64,000 nt of DNA, taken from positions 1 to 64,000 of the forward strand of contig DATEGZ010000200.1 in assembly GCA_035279905.1 (NCBI GenBank). The letters run 5' to 3'. Positions 51,603-59,597 of this stretch are shown in pieces. The position numbers and the translations under genes were made by a program. Every line of letters starts with the position of its first letter. Position 1 is the first letter of the stretch. This DNA comes from DATEGZ01 sp035279905 (GTDB taxonomy: Bacteria > Acidobacteriota > Vicinamibacteria > Vicinamibacterales > SCN-69-37). A model generated the notes under the pieces. It saw only the letters and a list, made by a program, of their open reading frames with translations, was not told the origin of the DNA and made no database searches.

Positions 51603-52319
51603 ATGCGCTTGGTTCGTCCCTTTGCAATTGCAGTCGCTTTCGCGTGTCTCATGCCTGCCGTGCCAGGCGCCCAGATGGACCCGGACCGCGTCGTCCCGAA
51701 CGGCGGGATTTCAGCCGCCGGCTGGCAGGGAAAGATTGATGCTGGCTCGGTCGCGCAAGGCCGAACGATCAACGACTCGAAGTTCGCGCAGGAAGGCGCC
51801 GCCCTGCACCTGATCATTGGACCGGCTGCCGTGTATTGGAATCCCGCAAACACGGCCAGCGGCGACTACACGATCAAGGGCACCTTCAAGGAACCGAAGA
51901 TGCAGGATGCGAACAGCCATCCGCATCCGTACGGCATCTTCATCGGCGGCCACAACATGGGCACCGACAAGATGAGCCTCGTGTACTGCATTGCGTATGG
52001 CGATGGCCGCGCGCTCGTACGCGGGTTCAATCCAACGGCAGGTCCGCCCACGGGCAACGGCCATGGCGTCTTCACGCCGATGCGCGCCGCGGCAAACGCC
52101 GCCGTGAAAAAGGTGGCGCCCGGTGAGTCGGTCACGCAGGATATTTCGTGGACGGTGAAGGGCGACTCCGCCAGCTGCACGATTAACGGCACGGTCGTCG
52201 CGACCTACACCAAAGCCGATCTCGTCGGACCGGACAAGCTCGAGAGCTTCGACGGCGTGTATGGCATCCGCATCAGCCACAACGTCGAAGCGATCGTCAC
52301 GGGCTTCGGCAAGCAGTAA
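51603..52319 (+). CDS. Secreted LamG/DUF1080-like beta-sandwich protein
   Basis: A 238-residue exported protein with a signal peptide (MRLVRPFAIAVAFACLMPAVPGAQ). The mature part is beta-rich, with segments typical of concanavalin-type folds: GDYTIKGTFKEPK, YGIFIGGHNMGTDKMSLVYC, DISWTVKGDSASCTINGTVV and FDGVYGIRISHNVEAIVTGF. Such domains usually bind carbohydrate. The ATG at 51603 has CAGGAGG upstream. Specific function is unknown. Confidence 0.72.
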   Translation: MRLVRPFAIAVAFACLMPAVPGAQMDPDRVVPNGGISAAGWQGKIDAGSVAQGRTINDSKFAQEGAALHLIIGPAAVYWNPANTASGDYTIKGTFKEPKMQDANSHPHPYGIFIGGHNMGTDKMSLVYCIAYGDGRALVRGFNPTAGPPTGNGHGVFTPMRAAANAAVKKVAPGESVTQDISWTVKGDSASCTINGTVVATYTKADLVGPDKLESFDGVYGIRISHNVEAIVTGFGKQ

Positions 52320-52321
52320 GA

Positions 52322-52470
52322 CTGGGGGCACTGGGTCATTGGGTCATTGGGTCATTGAGCTATTGGGTTATTGAGGGTGAACGCTCGCATCCAGACCGGG
52401 CGTTTCGCTCCCAGGACGCGGCCCCAATAGCCCAATGACTCAATGGCCCAATGGCCCGATGGCCCAACGG
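52322..52470. repeat. TGGGTCAT octamer hairpin
   Basis: The left arm has TGGGTCAT three times (52332-52355), then TGAGCTAT, TGGGTTAT and TGAGGGTG. The right arm (about 52422-52470) reads on the reverse strand as TTGGGCCA, TCGGGCCA, TTGGGCCA, TTGAGTCA, TTGGGCTA. The loop of about 40 bases is unrelated to the other families. It fills the convergent gap from just after one TAA to just before the PPK2 stop. Confidence 0.88.
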
Positions 52471-52471
52471 C

Positions 52472-53251
52472 TCAGTACTTCTCCGCGATCCGCTCGGCCT
52501 TCAGCTTCTTCCCGCGGTCCTTCACCTTCCGCTTCGGCAGCTTCACCTTCTCGCTCGGCGCGGTCTTGTACGGAATCTGCTTGAGCAGGTGCGTGATGAG
52601 ATTGAGGCGCGCGCGCTTCTTGTCGTTCGAGTCCACGACGAACCACGGCGCGTGCTTGGTGTGGGTGGCCTCGAACATCTCGTCGCGCGCCCACGTGTAG
52701 TCGTTCCAGCGCGTGTACGACTTCAGATCCATCGGCGAGAGCTTCCAGACCTTGCGCGGATCGTTGATGCGCCCCTCGAGACGGCGCGTCTGCTCGTCCG
52801 GGCTCACCTCGAGCCAGTACTTCAACAGGATCACGCCGGACGCGACGATCGCCTTCTCGACGTTGGGGGCCACACGCAGGAACTCCTTCGCCTGGTCCTC
52901 GCTGCAGAAGCCCATGACGCGCTCGACGCCCGCGCGGTTGTACCAGCTGCGATCCCAGATGACGATCTCGCCTGCCGCCGGCAGATGCGGCAGATAGCGC
53001 TGGATGTACATCTGGCTGCGCTCGCGATCGGTGGGCGTGGGCAGAGCGATGACCCGGAAGATGCGCGGGCTGACGCGCTCGGTGATCGCCTTGATCGTCC
53101 CGCCCTTGCCCGCGCCGTCGCGGCCCTCGAAGACGATGCAGATCTTCAGCCCTTTGTGCACGACCCATTGCTGGAGCTTGACCAGCTCGCCGTGCAGCTT
53201 CTCCATCTTCTTGTCGTAGTCCTTGCGTTTGAGCTTCTTGTCGTCGCCCAC
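52472..53251 (-). CDS. ppk2: Polyphosphate kinase 2
   Basis: A 259-residue cytosolic enzyme of the PPK2 family, which transfers phosphate between polyphosphate and nucleoside di- or monophosphates. It has Walker A FEGRDGAGKGGTI (about residues 42-54), IALPTPTDRERSQMYIQRY, Walker B WDRSWYNRAGVERVMGF and a lid region (RWNDYTWARDEMF). The C-terminus is Lys-rich. The GTG start at 53249-53251 has GAGGG upstream. It is the last gene in a four-gene reverse-strand unit. Confidence 0.95.
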   Translation of the reverse strand: MGDDKKLKRKDYDKKMEKLHGELVKLQQWVVHKGLKICIVFEGRDGAGKGGTIKAITERVSPRIFRVIALPTPTDRERSQMYIQRYLPHLPAAGEIVIWDRSWYNRAGVERVMGFCSEDQAKEFLRVAPNVEKAIVASGVILLKYWLEVSPDEQTRRLEGRINDPRKVWKLSPMDLKSYTRWNDYTWARDEMFEATHTKHAPWFVVDSNDKKRARLNLITHLLKQIPYKTAPSEKVKLPKRKVKDRGKKLKAERIAEKY

Positions 53252-53280
53252 GGCACCCTCATTTCATCCCGACGCCCGCG

Positions 53281-53640
53281 TCACTGGCTGAGCCAGGCGC
53301 GCGCGTCGGTCATTTTGTCGGTCGGAAAGAACTCCACGGGCGCCCGCCGCAGGTCGGCGACGGCAAACATGAGCGCTTCGCTGCGCCAGATCTCGTCGCC
53401 CACGATGGCGATGCGATCGATTTCGTCGCCGTGCGCCATGTAGAAGCTCAGGTCGCTCCAGTTGTCGGCGTCCGCCCAGCCCTCGAACCGCTCGAGAAGC
53501 ACCAGCAGCTTCACGTGTCCGTGGCTCGCGATCTCGCGCGCCAGCTGCTGCTGACACTTCTCGAACTCCGCCTTCCGCATAACGCCGCTCGCGTTGAGAC
53601 GGTAGGTCGATCCGCCCTCGGGCGTCAGGGTGAGGGACAT
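53281..53640 (-). CDS. SpoIIAA-like (STAS/CRAL-TRIO fold) protein
   Basis: A 119-residue protein resembling the SpoIIAA-like family: YRLNASGVMRKAEFEKCQQQ, HVKLLVLLERFEGWADADNW, HGDEIDRIAIVGDEIWRSE and RRAPVEFFPTDKMTDARAWL. This fold is used for small-molecule or protein interaction, and members are usually uncharacterised. It is 22 bp downstream of the radical SAM gene and 29 bp upstream of ppk2, so it is probably co-transcribed with both. Confidence 0.82.
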   Translation of the reverse strand: MSLTLTPEGGSTYRLNASGVMRKAEFEKCQQQLAREIASHGHVKLLVLLERFEGWADADNWSDLSFYMAHGDEIDRIAIVGDEIWRSEALMFAVADLRRAPVEFFPTDKMTDARAWLSQ

Positions 53641-53662
53641 CGCGATCCTTCCCGACCGCCGC

Positions 53663-55420
53663 CTAGGCGGTCTGCAGCTCTGGTTCGGGTTCCGGCAGAT
53701 CGCCGGTGTCGGCCCGCAGGAACCGCCGCTGGTTCGGACGGATCGTGGCGAGCAGTTCCTTCCGGGTCTTGATCTTGATCGGGCGGCCCAGGTAGATCTT
53801 GCCCATCTTCCCCATCAGCGATTCCGGGAACGCGCTCGCGAACATGAACATCGGCCACGTGAAGTTCGGGCCGTTGAGCTTGCGCAGCTTCCACAGCCAC
53901 AGGCCAATCGCGCCCGTACGCCACGCCATCGGACCCCACCAGCTCATCTGACCCGGCCGGAGGTTCATCTTCCAGCACTTCATCATCAGCTGCCACTGGA
54001 GAGGCGTGAGATTGCGCGTCTCGGTGACGCCCTTCGCCTGCTCGAGCCGCGTGTCGTGCAGCGGCGTGAAGATCGACGGGATGAAGAACGCGAACAGCCC
54101 GCGCCGCTCGACTTCGTAGATCAAATCGAGCGTCGCCTTCGTGTCCTCGTCCGTCTCGCCGGGGCTGCCGATGATGAGCGTCATCGCCGGGAACCAGTTG
54201 TTCTGGTTGAGCACCGTCAACCCGTTGACGACGACGCTCTGCCAGTCGTCGATCGAGAACGGCACGCCTTTGCTCGGCATGATCTGTTTGCCGAGCCGCA
54301 CCGATCCCGTCTCGAGGCCGATGAGCGGCACGAGCGCGCGCTTCTCCGGATGCGTGCTCAGTACAGGCAGCCGAATCGGGCTCTTGTCGAGGCACAGCTT
54401 CGAGAGGCGCTCGATCAACACCGGATCGACGACCGCCGGCGCGATCGTCGCGTGGCTCAGCACGTGTTGCTCGACGCCGGGCGTGCGAATGATCTCGCCG
54501 TAGAGATCGAGCAAGGCCTCGCGGTTCGGGAAATAGAACGGCGTCTCGGTCCGGACCTGGCCCCAGATGAACATGTCCTCGGTCGCGAGCGAGATCTGCT
54601 TGTTGCCGTCGCGCACGTTGGCGCGGACGCCGGCCATGATGTGGCTCTTCGGCACGTCGATCTGCGGATTCAGATCGGGCACGCAGAACTGGCACCGCCG
54701 GCCGCAGCCGGTCGTCATCTCGACGACGCCGAAGGTCGTGCGCTTGTCGGGCACGAGGATGGCCTCGCGATCCTTCGGGTGCCCGACTTCGAGTTGCCGC
54801 GGCAGGTCCTCGCCGCGGATCGCCTTGTCGAAGAGCGTCATCGTGTCGGCCGACTCGCTCCGCCCTTCGACGACGCAGTCCACGCTGAGCATGTCCCAGG
54901 CGTTGTTCTGCGTGATCTGCCAGCCGCCCGATCCGCCGACGATCACCTTGAAGTTCTTGCGGTGCGGACTGTTCTTCACGATCTCGAACATCTTGGTCGC
55001 GTAGAACGAGTTGATGGGCTGCTTCGACTCGCCGAAGATCGACGTGTAGACGCCGGCCGCGAACGTCACGCCGAGCGGGTTGTGCGTCGAGATCGCCACC
55101 ACGCGCGTCTTCGGGCCGATGAACTTGTGCAGGTCGTCCGGATAGCAGGCGACGATGTCGTCTTCGGAAAACGAGCGCAGCAGCGACTTCTCGAGCACGC
55201 GGACCCCCGCCGGCATGTACCGCGCGGAGCCGTCGGCGTTGTGCTCGACTTCACGCCACTTGGGATACTTGCGATTGAGGATGCCTTCGAGCCACATGGG
55301 CAGCGAGGCCATGCTCATCTGGATGAAGTACCCGGCGTGGTCGATCGTCTCGGTGAAAGGCGCCGTGAGGACGATCAGCGCCCCCTCGGTGTGTTCCCGC
55401 TGTTCAACGTCGTCATTCAT
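53663..55420 (-). CDS. B12-binding-like radical SAM protein
   Basis: A 585-residue protein. The N-terminal part (about residues 70-190) is a Rossmann-like region with THNPLGVTFAAGVY, resembling B12-binding domains but without a clear D-x-H-x-x-G. The radical SAM domain has CGRRCQFC (about residue 235), so CxxxCxxC is intact, followed by TEDMFIWG, LIGLETGSVRLG and IIGSPGETDEDT. The C-terminus is Trp/Leu-rich and may contact the membrane. The ATG at 55418-55420 overlaps the preceding stop. The reaction is unknown. Confidence 0.85.
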   Translation of the reverse strand: MNDDVEQREHTEGALIVLTAPFTETIDHAGYFIQMSMASLPMWLEGILNRKYPKWREVEHNADGSARYMPAGVRVLEKSLLRSFSEDDIVACYPDDLHKFIGPKTRVVAISTHNPLGVTFAAGVYTSIFGESKQPINSFYATKMFEIVKNSPHRKNFKVIVGGSGGWQITQNNAWDMLSVDCVVEGRSESADTMTLFDKAIRGEDLPRQLEVGHPKDREAILVPDKRTTFGVVEMTTGCGRRCQFCVPDLNPQIDVPKSHIMAGVRANVRDGNKQISLATEDMFIWGQVRTETPFYFPNREALLDLYGEIIRTPGVEQHVLSHATIAPAVVDPVLIERLSKLCLDKSPIRLPVLSTHPEKRALVPLIGLETGSVRLGKQIMPSKGVPFSIDDWQSVVVNGLTVLNQNNWFPAMTLIIGSPGETDEDTKATLDLIYEVERRGLFAFFIPSIFTPLHDTRLEQAKGVTETRNLTPLQWQLMMKCWKMNLRPGQMSWWGPMAWRTGAIGLWLWKLRKLNGPNFTWPMFMFASAFPESLMGKMGKIYLGRPIKIKTRKELLATIRPNQRRFLRADTGDLPEPEPELQTA

Positions 55421-56943
55421 TTCGGTGACTGCAATCTCATCTCATGGCGGAGCAAGTCGATGGACACTTTGTATCGTCCCAGGAACTGGTGCCCGACGAT
55501 CCCGCCGATGTTGAAGCCAAGAAGCGCGCTGGGCGCATCGAGGTTGAGGACCACGACCGACGCCTGCTGGAACTGGGCGCCCTTCGCGAACTCGATGTCG
55601 ACGAACGGCAGCAGGAACGCCGCGCGGTCCCACCCCGACGTCCCGTACACACGGACCGGCACCCGCCGGACCTCTGGATCGACCGGTAATTGCGCCGCGA
55701 CCGTGCGGCTGATCGACATCGCTTCGCCGCCCGTGTCGACGACGAACCCGGCGGGCGACGAGCCGTTGACCATCCCGCGCACGACCGCCAGCCGCTGAAC
55801 TCTGAGCGGCAGCGTGAAATCCGCCGGCTCGTTCGGCAGCTCCCGCGCCATCGTGAGCGTGTGATTGACGTAGTCGAGGCTGACCGACAGCCCGAAGACC
55901 AGCGGCGAGAAGCCCTCGCCCTCACGAGCCAGCTGGCTCTTGATCGGTGGGTCCTTGATCAGGCACGGCACGTTGCGCACGTGGAGCGCGCCGATCTCGA
56001 GATCGTCCATGCGCGCGATCTGCAGGCTGCGGTAGCCGATGCCGAGGTCGCCGATGCCGGCGCTCTGGAGCGCCGCGAACGCCTGCACGTGGTTGCGGCT
56101 GGCGACTTCGGTCGAGAGCACGGCCTGATCGGCGCCGGTGTCCACGGCGAGCTCAATCGCCGGGCCGCCATTGACGCGGCCGGTCACGAGCACGCGGCCC
56201 TCTGACACCCGGAACGGCATCGTGTACGTCTCGGCCTTACTGACGATCTCGAGCGGGATCTTGTTCTTGAACGTCGCGAGAAACTTCGACTGCGTCTTCG
56301 CCCACTTCACCAGGTCCGTGTCGTCGCGCTTGGGCAAGAGCTCGACGTACTTGAGGAGCGCATTCGACGCGTCGGTGAACTTGTGCGTCTGCTCGTAGAT
56401 CGAGGCGAGCGTGTACTGGTAGTTCGGCTCCGTCGGATTGAGCGAGATCGCGCGGGTGACGTCCGCCATCGCCTCGTCGAACCGGCGCTGGGCCGCGAGC
56501 GACCGCCCGCGGCCGTGCAGCGCGCCCGGATCCTGGGGATTGATCTTCAACGCGTCCGCGTAGCGAGCCTCGGCGTCGAAGAACAAGCCGAACGTCCACA
56601 GCGAGTCCGCGTGGATGGACACCGCGGCGGCGTTCTGCGGATCGCGCGCGGCGATGTCGGCGCCTTCCTTCGCGCCGTCCTTGAAGAGCCCGAGCCGCAG
56701 TAGCGATTTGACCACGCCGGCGCCAGCGCGCACGCGCACGTTCGCGTCGTCGGTCTCGCGCGCGCGGCGGTAGACGCGCAACGCGTCGCCGTAGTGCGAG
56801 CCGGCCATGAGCACGTCGCCGGCCTGCAACAGCTCGGTGGCCGCAGGTAACGGCTGCTGCTGCGCGGACAGGGCCAGCGTGCAGGCCGCGGCCGCGATCA
56901 CACCAATGTGCAGGCTCGGTGAGAGCCGTCCGGACGAGAACAT
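55417..56943 (-). CDS. TPR protein fused to a retropepsin-like aspartic protease
   Basis: A 508-residue exported protein. The signal peptide is followed by TPR repeats at about residues 30-200 (HYGDALRVYRRARET, DPGALHGRGRSLAAQRRFDEAM). The C-terminal part has two catalytic-type motifs, DTGADQAVLS (about 275) and DTGGEAMSIS (about 410), each followed by the beta pattern of retropepsin lobes, giving a possible two-lobed aspartic protease in one chain. The ATG at 56943 has AGGAGGAG just upstream; the frame is open further but lacks support. It is the first gene of the operon leading to ppk2. Confidence 0.82.
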   Translation of the reverse strand: MFSSGRLSPSLHIGVIAAAACTLALSAQQQPLPAATELLQAGDVLMAGSHYGDALRVYRRARETDDANVRVRAGAGVVKSLLRLGLFKDGAKEGADIAARDPQNAAAVSIHADSLWTFGLFFDAEARYADALKINPQDPGALHGRGRSLAAQRRFDEAMADVTRAISLNPTEPNYQYTLASIYEQTHKFTDASNALLKYVELLPKRDDTDLVKWAKTQSKFLATFKNKIPLEIVSKAETYTMPFRVSEGRVLVTGRVNGGPAIELAVDTGADQAVLSTEVASRNHVQAFAALQSAGIGDLGIGYRSLQIARMDDLEIGALHVRNVPCLIKDPPIKSQLAREGEGFSPLVFGLSVSLDYVNHTLTMARELPNEPADFTLPLRVQRLAVVRGMVNGSSPAGFVVDTGGEAMSISRTVAAQLPVDPEVRRVPVRVYGTSGWDRAAFLLPFVDIEFAKGAQFQQASVVVLNLDAPSALLGFNIGGIVGHQFLGRYKVSIDLLRHEMRLQSPK

Positions 56944-57000
56944 TACTCCTCCTCGCAAGTCTCGCCGCCGGAGACCCGGCTGGCGCGTACGTCGCGGAGG

Positions 57001-57039
57001 GGGTAACCGCGCATAGTTAGTAAGGGTAACGAGGGTATC
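57001..57039. promoter_or_regulatory. GGGTAAC direct repeats
   Basis: GGGTAAC at 57001-57007 and 57024-57030, plus GGGTATC at 57033-57039, lie in the 170-bp divergent gap between the aspartic protease and Ser/Thr kinase genes. They may be binding sites for a shared regulator. TAGAAT at 57074-57079 is a possible -10 for the kinase gene. Confidence 0.3.
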
Positions 57040-57113
57040 ACACGGCTCGAGGCTTGCCCGGTCATGGCAGGTATAGAATCCGGGCCACGAAGCCAATCGA
57101 TGCGAAGCAGGGC

Positions 57114-59540
57114 ATGATCGGCCGTACGCTGTCGCACTACACCCTCGTGAGCGAACTGGGCCGCGGAGGCATGGGTGTCGTCTACCGCGCCATCGATGTC
57201 ACTCTGGGCCGCGAAGTCGCGATCAAGGTGCTTCTGCCGGAGTTCGTCGCGGATCCCGAGCGCCGGCACCGCTTCGTTCAGGAGGCCCGGGCGGCCGCGG
57301 CGCTCGAGCATCCGCACATCGGTGCTGTGTACGAGGTCGATGAAGCCGATGGCATGACGTTCATCGCGATGGAGCTCATCCGCGGTGAGCGCCTCAAGGA
57401 GGTACTCGCGCGCAGCGGTCTCTCAAGCAGCCGGGCGATTCAGCTGGCGGTCGAGATCGCCGAAGCATTGGGCAAGGCACACGACAAAGGCATCGTCCAC
57501 CGCGATCTCACGCCCTCCAACGTCGTCATCACCGAGGACGGTCACGCGAAGGTCATCGACTTCGGGTTGGCCAAGCTGGTCGAGCCGATAGCCGGTCCGA
57601 CGAGCGAAGCGGAGACCAGAGCGCGGACCGGAAGCGGTCTCGTCATGGGCACGACGGCCTACATGTCTCCGGAGCAGGCGCGCGGCAGGCCGGCTGACCA
57701 CCGGTCGGACGTGTTCAGCCTGGGTCTCGTTCTATTCAAGATGCTCTCTGGCGATCTCGCCTTCAACGGCCCCAGCGGCGCGGAGACGCTGAACGCGATC
57801 ATCAACCAGCCCGATCCACCGCTGAAGCTGTCGTTCGAAGGTGAGCCCGCCATCGAGCTTCGGCGGATCGTGCACAAGTGCCTCGCGAAGGATCCACGCG
57901 ATCGCTACCAGACGATGAAGGATCTCGCCGTGGATCTCCGCGAGGCGGCGAGGCGGCTGGACGCGACGTCGACCGCGCCGGTCACGGCTGTGCGGTCCGG
58001 GACCACGCGTGCTCGTCACTGGATCCCTTTCGCCGTCGTGGCCGCGATCCTGGCCATCGTTGCGGGGTACGGCTGGTATCGGGCGCACGGATCCGCGACG
58101 GCTCCAGTCGAAACGGCCCGGAAGCGGATCGCCGTGCTGCCATTTCAGAACCTCGGCGCGCCCGAGGATGAGGACTTCGCCGCCGGCGTTTCTGAGGAAA
58201 TCATGAGCCGGCTGTCTGCTGTCAGCCGGCTGGCCGTCATCTCACGAAACAGCGTGCTGCCGTACAAGAAAACCGACAAGAGCTCGCGCGACATCGGCAA
58301 GGAGCTCGATGTTGACTACCTCGTCGTCGGCACCGTGCGTTGGCAGCCCGCCAAGGACGGACCTGGCCGCGTTCGCGTCACGCCGCAGCTCATTCACGTC
58401 GCGGACGACACTCAAGTCTGGTCCGACACGTACGAGCGCGGCTTCGAGGAAGTGTTCGCTGTCCAGTCTGATATCGCAACACACGTGATTCAGGAGTTGA
58501 ACATCGCCGTGCTGGCCCTCGAGCAGACGATCATCAAGGGCCGGCCGATGCCAAACTTCGAAGCCTATCGCGAGTACTTACGCGGCTACTACACGGCCTA
58601 CCATGCTCCGCGTCCGGATAGCCGGGAGGCGTTGCAACACTTCGAGCGCGCCGTCGCACTGGATCCCGGGTTTGCCGCCGGCCACGCTGCCGTCGCAAAC
58701 ATGGCCGCGACAATGTTCTTCTACGACGAGGCCACGAGCGCCTTGGAGGACAAAGGGAATCGCGCCATCGAACGAGCTCTCGCGATCGATCCCAACTTGG
58801 CGGACGCATACCTGGCGCGCGGCACGTTCTTGTGGTCCCAACCGCACGGGTTCGCGCACGAACCAGCGCTGCGTGAGTATCACCGGGCGCTCGCACTGAA
58901 TCCCAGCCTGGCGGAGGGCCGAGTCGCAATCGCTCGGATCTACGAGCACATCGGCCTCCTCGATGAGGCACGGGAGCAGTTGACGCAGGCGCTCGCTCTG
59001 GACCCTGCCGCCGCCACAGCGAGGGGCCGCATCGAGCTGACCTACCTGTGGCAACACGACTACCAGCGAGTCGCAGAAATCGCGCGGTCGGCGGCCCCCA
59101 GCTGGTTCAAAGTCGAGATGCTCAGCTACCTTGGCCAGGATCAAGCCGCCCGAGACCTCGCCGCCACGCTTGCCCCCAATCCCTGGGTGCCGAATATGAG
59201 CTCGGGATTCAACATTGTTCTAATGGCGAAGCTAGGCCAGCACGAGGGCGTCAAGGCCGCGCTGCCGGTGCTGGAGAACCTCGCGCGAAACCCCCGAGGC
59301 CTCAGTCACTTCCACCACGCGCAGTACAGTCTCGGCCTCGCTCATGCGCTGCTTGGCCATAAGCGTGAAGCCGTCAGCTGGCTGCGCATGGCCGCAGCCC
59401 AGGGCTTTCCCTGCTACCCGTTCTACGCCAAGGATCCAAATCTCTCCGGGCTCAAGGGGGATCCGGATTTCGAGGCGTTCATGGCGGAATTGAAGGCGCA
59501 GTGGGAGCAGCTCCGAATCGAGGCCGCCAAGCACTCGTAA
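57114..59540 (+). CDS. Ser/Thr protein kinase with FlgO-like and TPR domains
   Basis: An 808-residue membrane kinase. The kinase domain (residues 8-275) has GRGGMGVVY, the ATP-binding Lys in VAIKVL, HRDLTPSN, DFGLAKL and YMSPEQARG. HRDLT has Thr where HRDxK is usual. One transmembrane helix (FAVVAAILAIVAGYGWY) lies at about 305-325. It is followed by a FlgO-like domain (RIAVLPFQNLG ... DVDYLVVGTV) and several TPRs to the C-terminus. The ATG at 57114 starts the acidobacterial-type MIGRTLSHY sequence. The periplasmic TPR part could sense proteins. The related kinase at 63383 keeps HRDIK. Confidence 0.92.
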   Translation: MIGRTLSHYTLVSELGRGGMGVVYRAIDVTLGREVAIKVLLPEFVADPERRHRFVQEARAAAALEHPHIGAVYEVDEADGMTFIAMELIRGERLKEVLARSGLSSSRAIQLAVEIAEALGKAHDKGIVHRDLTPSNVVITEDGHAKVIDFGLAKLVEPIAGPTSEAETRARTGSGLVMGTTAYMSPEQARGRPADHRSDVFSLGLVLFKMLSGDLAFNGPSGAETLNAIINQPDPPLKLSFEGEPAIELRRIVHKCLAKDPRDRYQTMKDLAVDLREAARRLDATSTAPVTAVRSGTTRARHWIPFAVVAAILAIVAGYGWYRAHGSATAPVETARKRIAVLPFQNLGAPEDEDFAAGVSEEIMSRLSAVSRLAVISRNSVLPYKKTDKSSRDIGKELDVDYLVVGTVRWQPAKDGPGRVRVTPQLIHVADDTQVWSDTYERGFEEVFAVQSDIATHVIQELNIAVLALEQTIIKGRPMPNFEAYREYLRGYYTAYHAPRPDSREALQHFERAVALDPGFAAGHAAVANMAATMFFYDEATSALEDKGNRAIERALAIDPNLADAYLARGTFLWSQPHGFAHEPALREYHRALALNPSLAEGRVAIARIYEHIGLLDEAREQLTQALALDPAAATARGRIELTYLWQHDYQRVAEIARSAAPSWFKVEMLSYLGQDQAARDLAATLAPNPWVPNMSSGFNIVLMAKLGQHEGVKAALPVLENLARNPRGLSHFHHAQYSLGLAHALLGHKREAVSWLRMAAAQGFPCYPFYAKDPNLSGLKGDPDFEAFMAELKAQWEQLRIEAAKHS

Positions 59541-59597
59541 CGCATTCATCGCCTCCGCACTCAACACTGCATCGTGCTACGCTCCGCTTCACAACCC

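Noticed and set aside
53630..55798. A 722-codon open frame antisense to the radical SAM gene
   Set aside because: Arg/His-rich translation with no motifs; a GC-bias shadow of a real gene with intact CxxxCxxC on the other strand.
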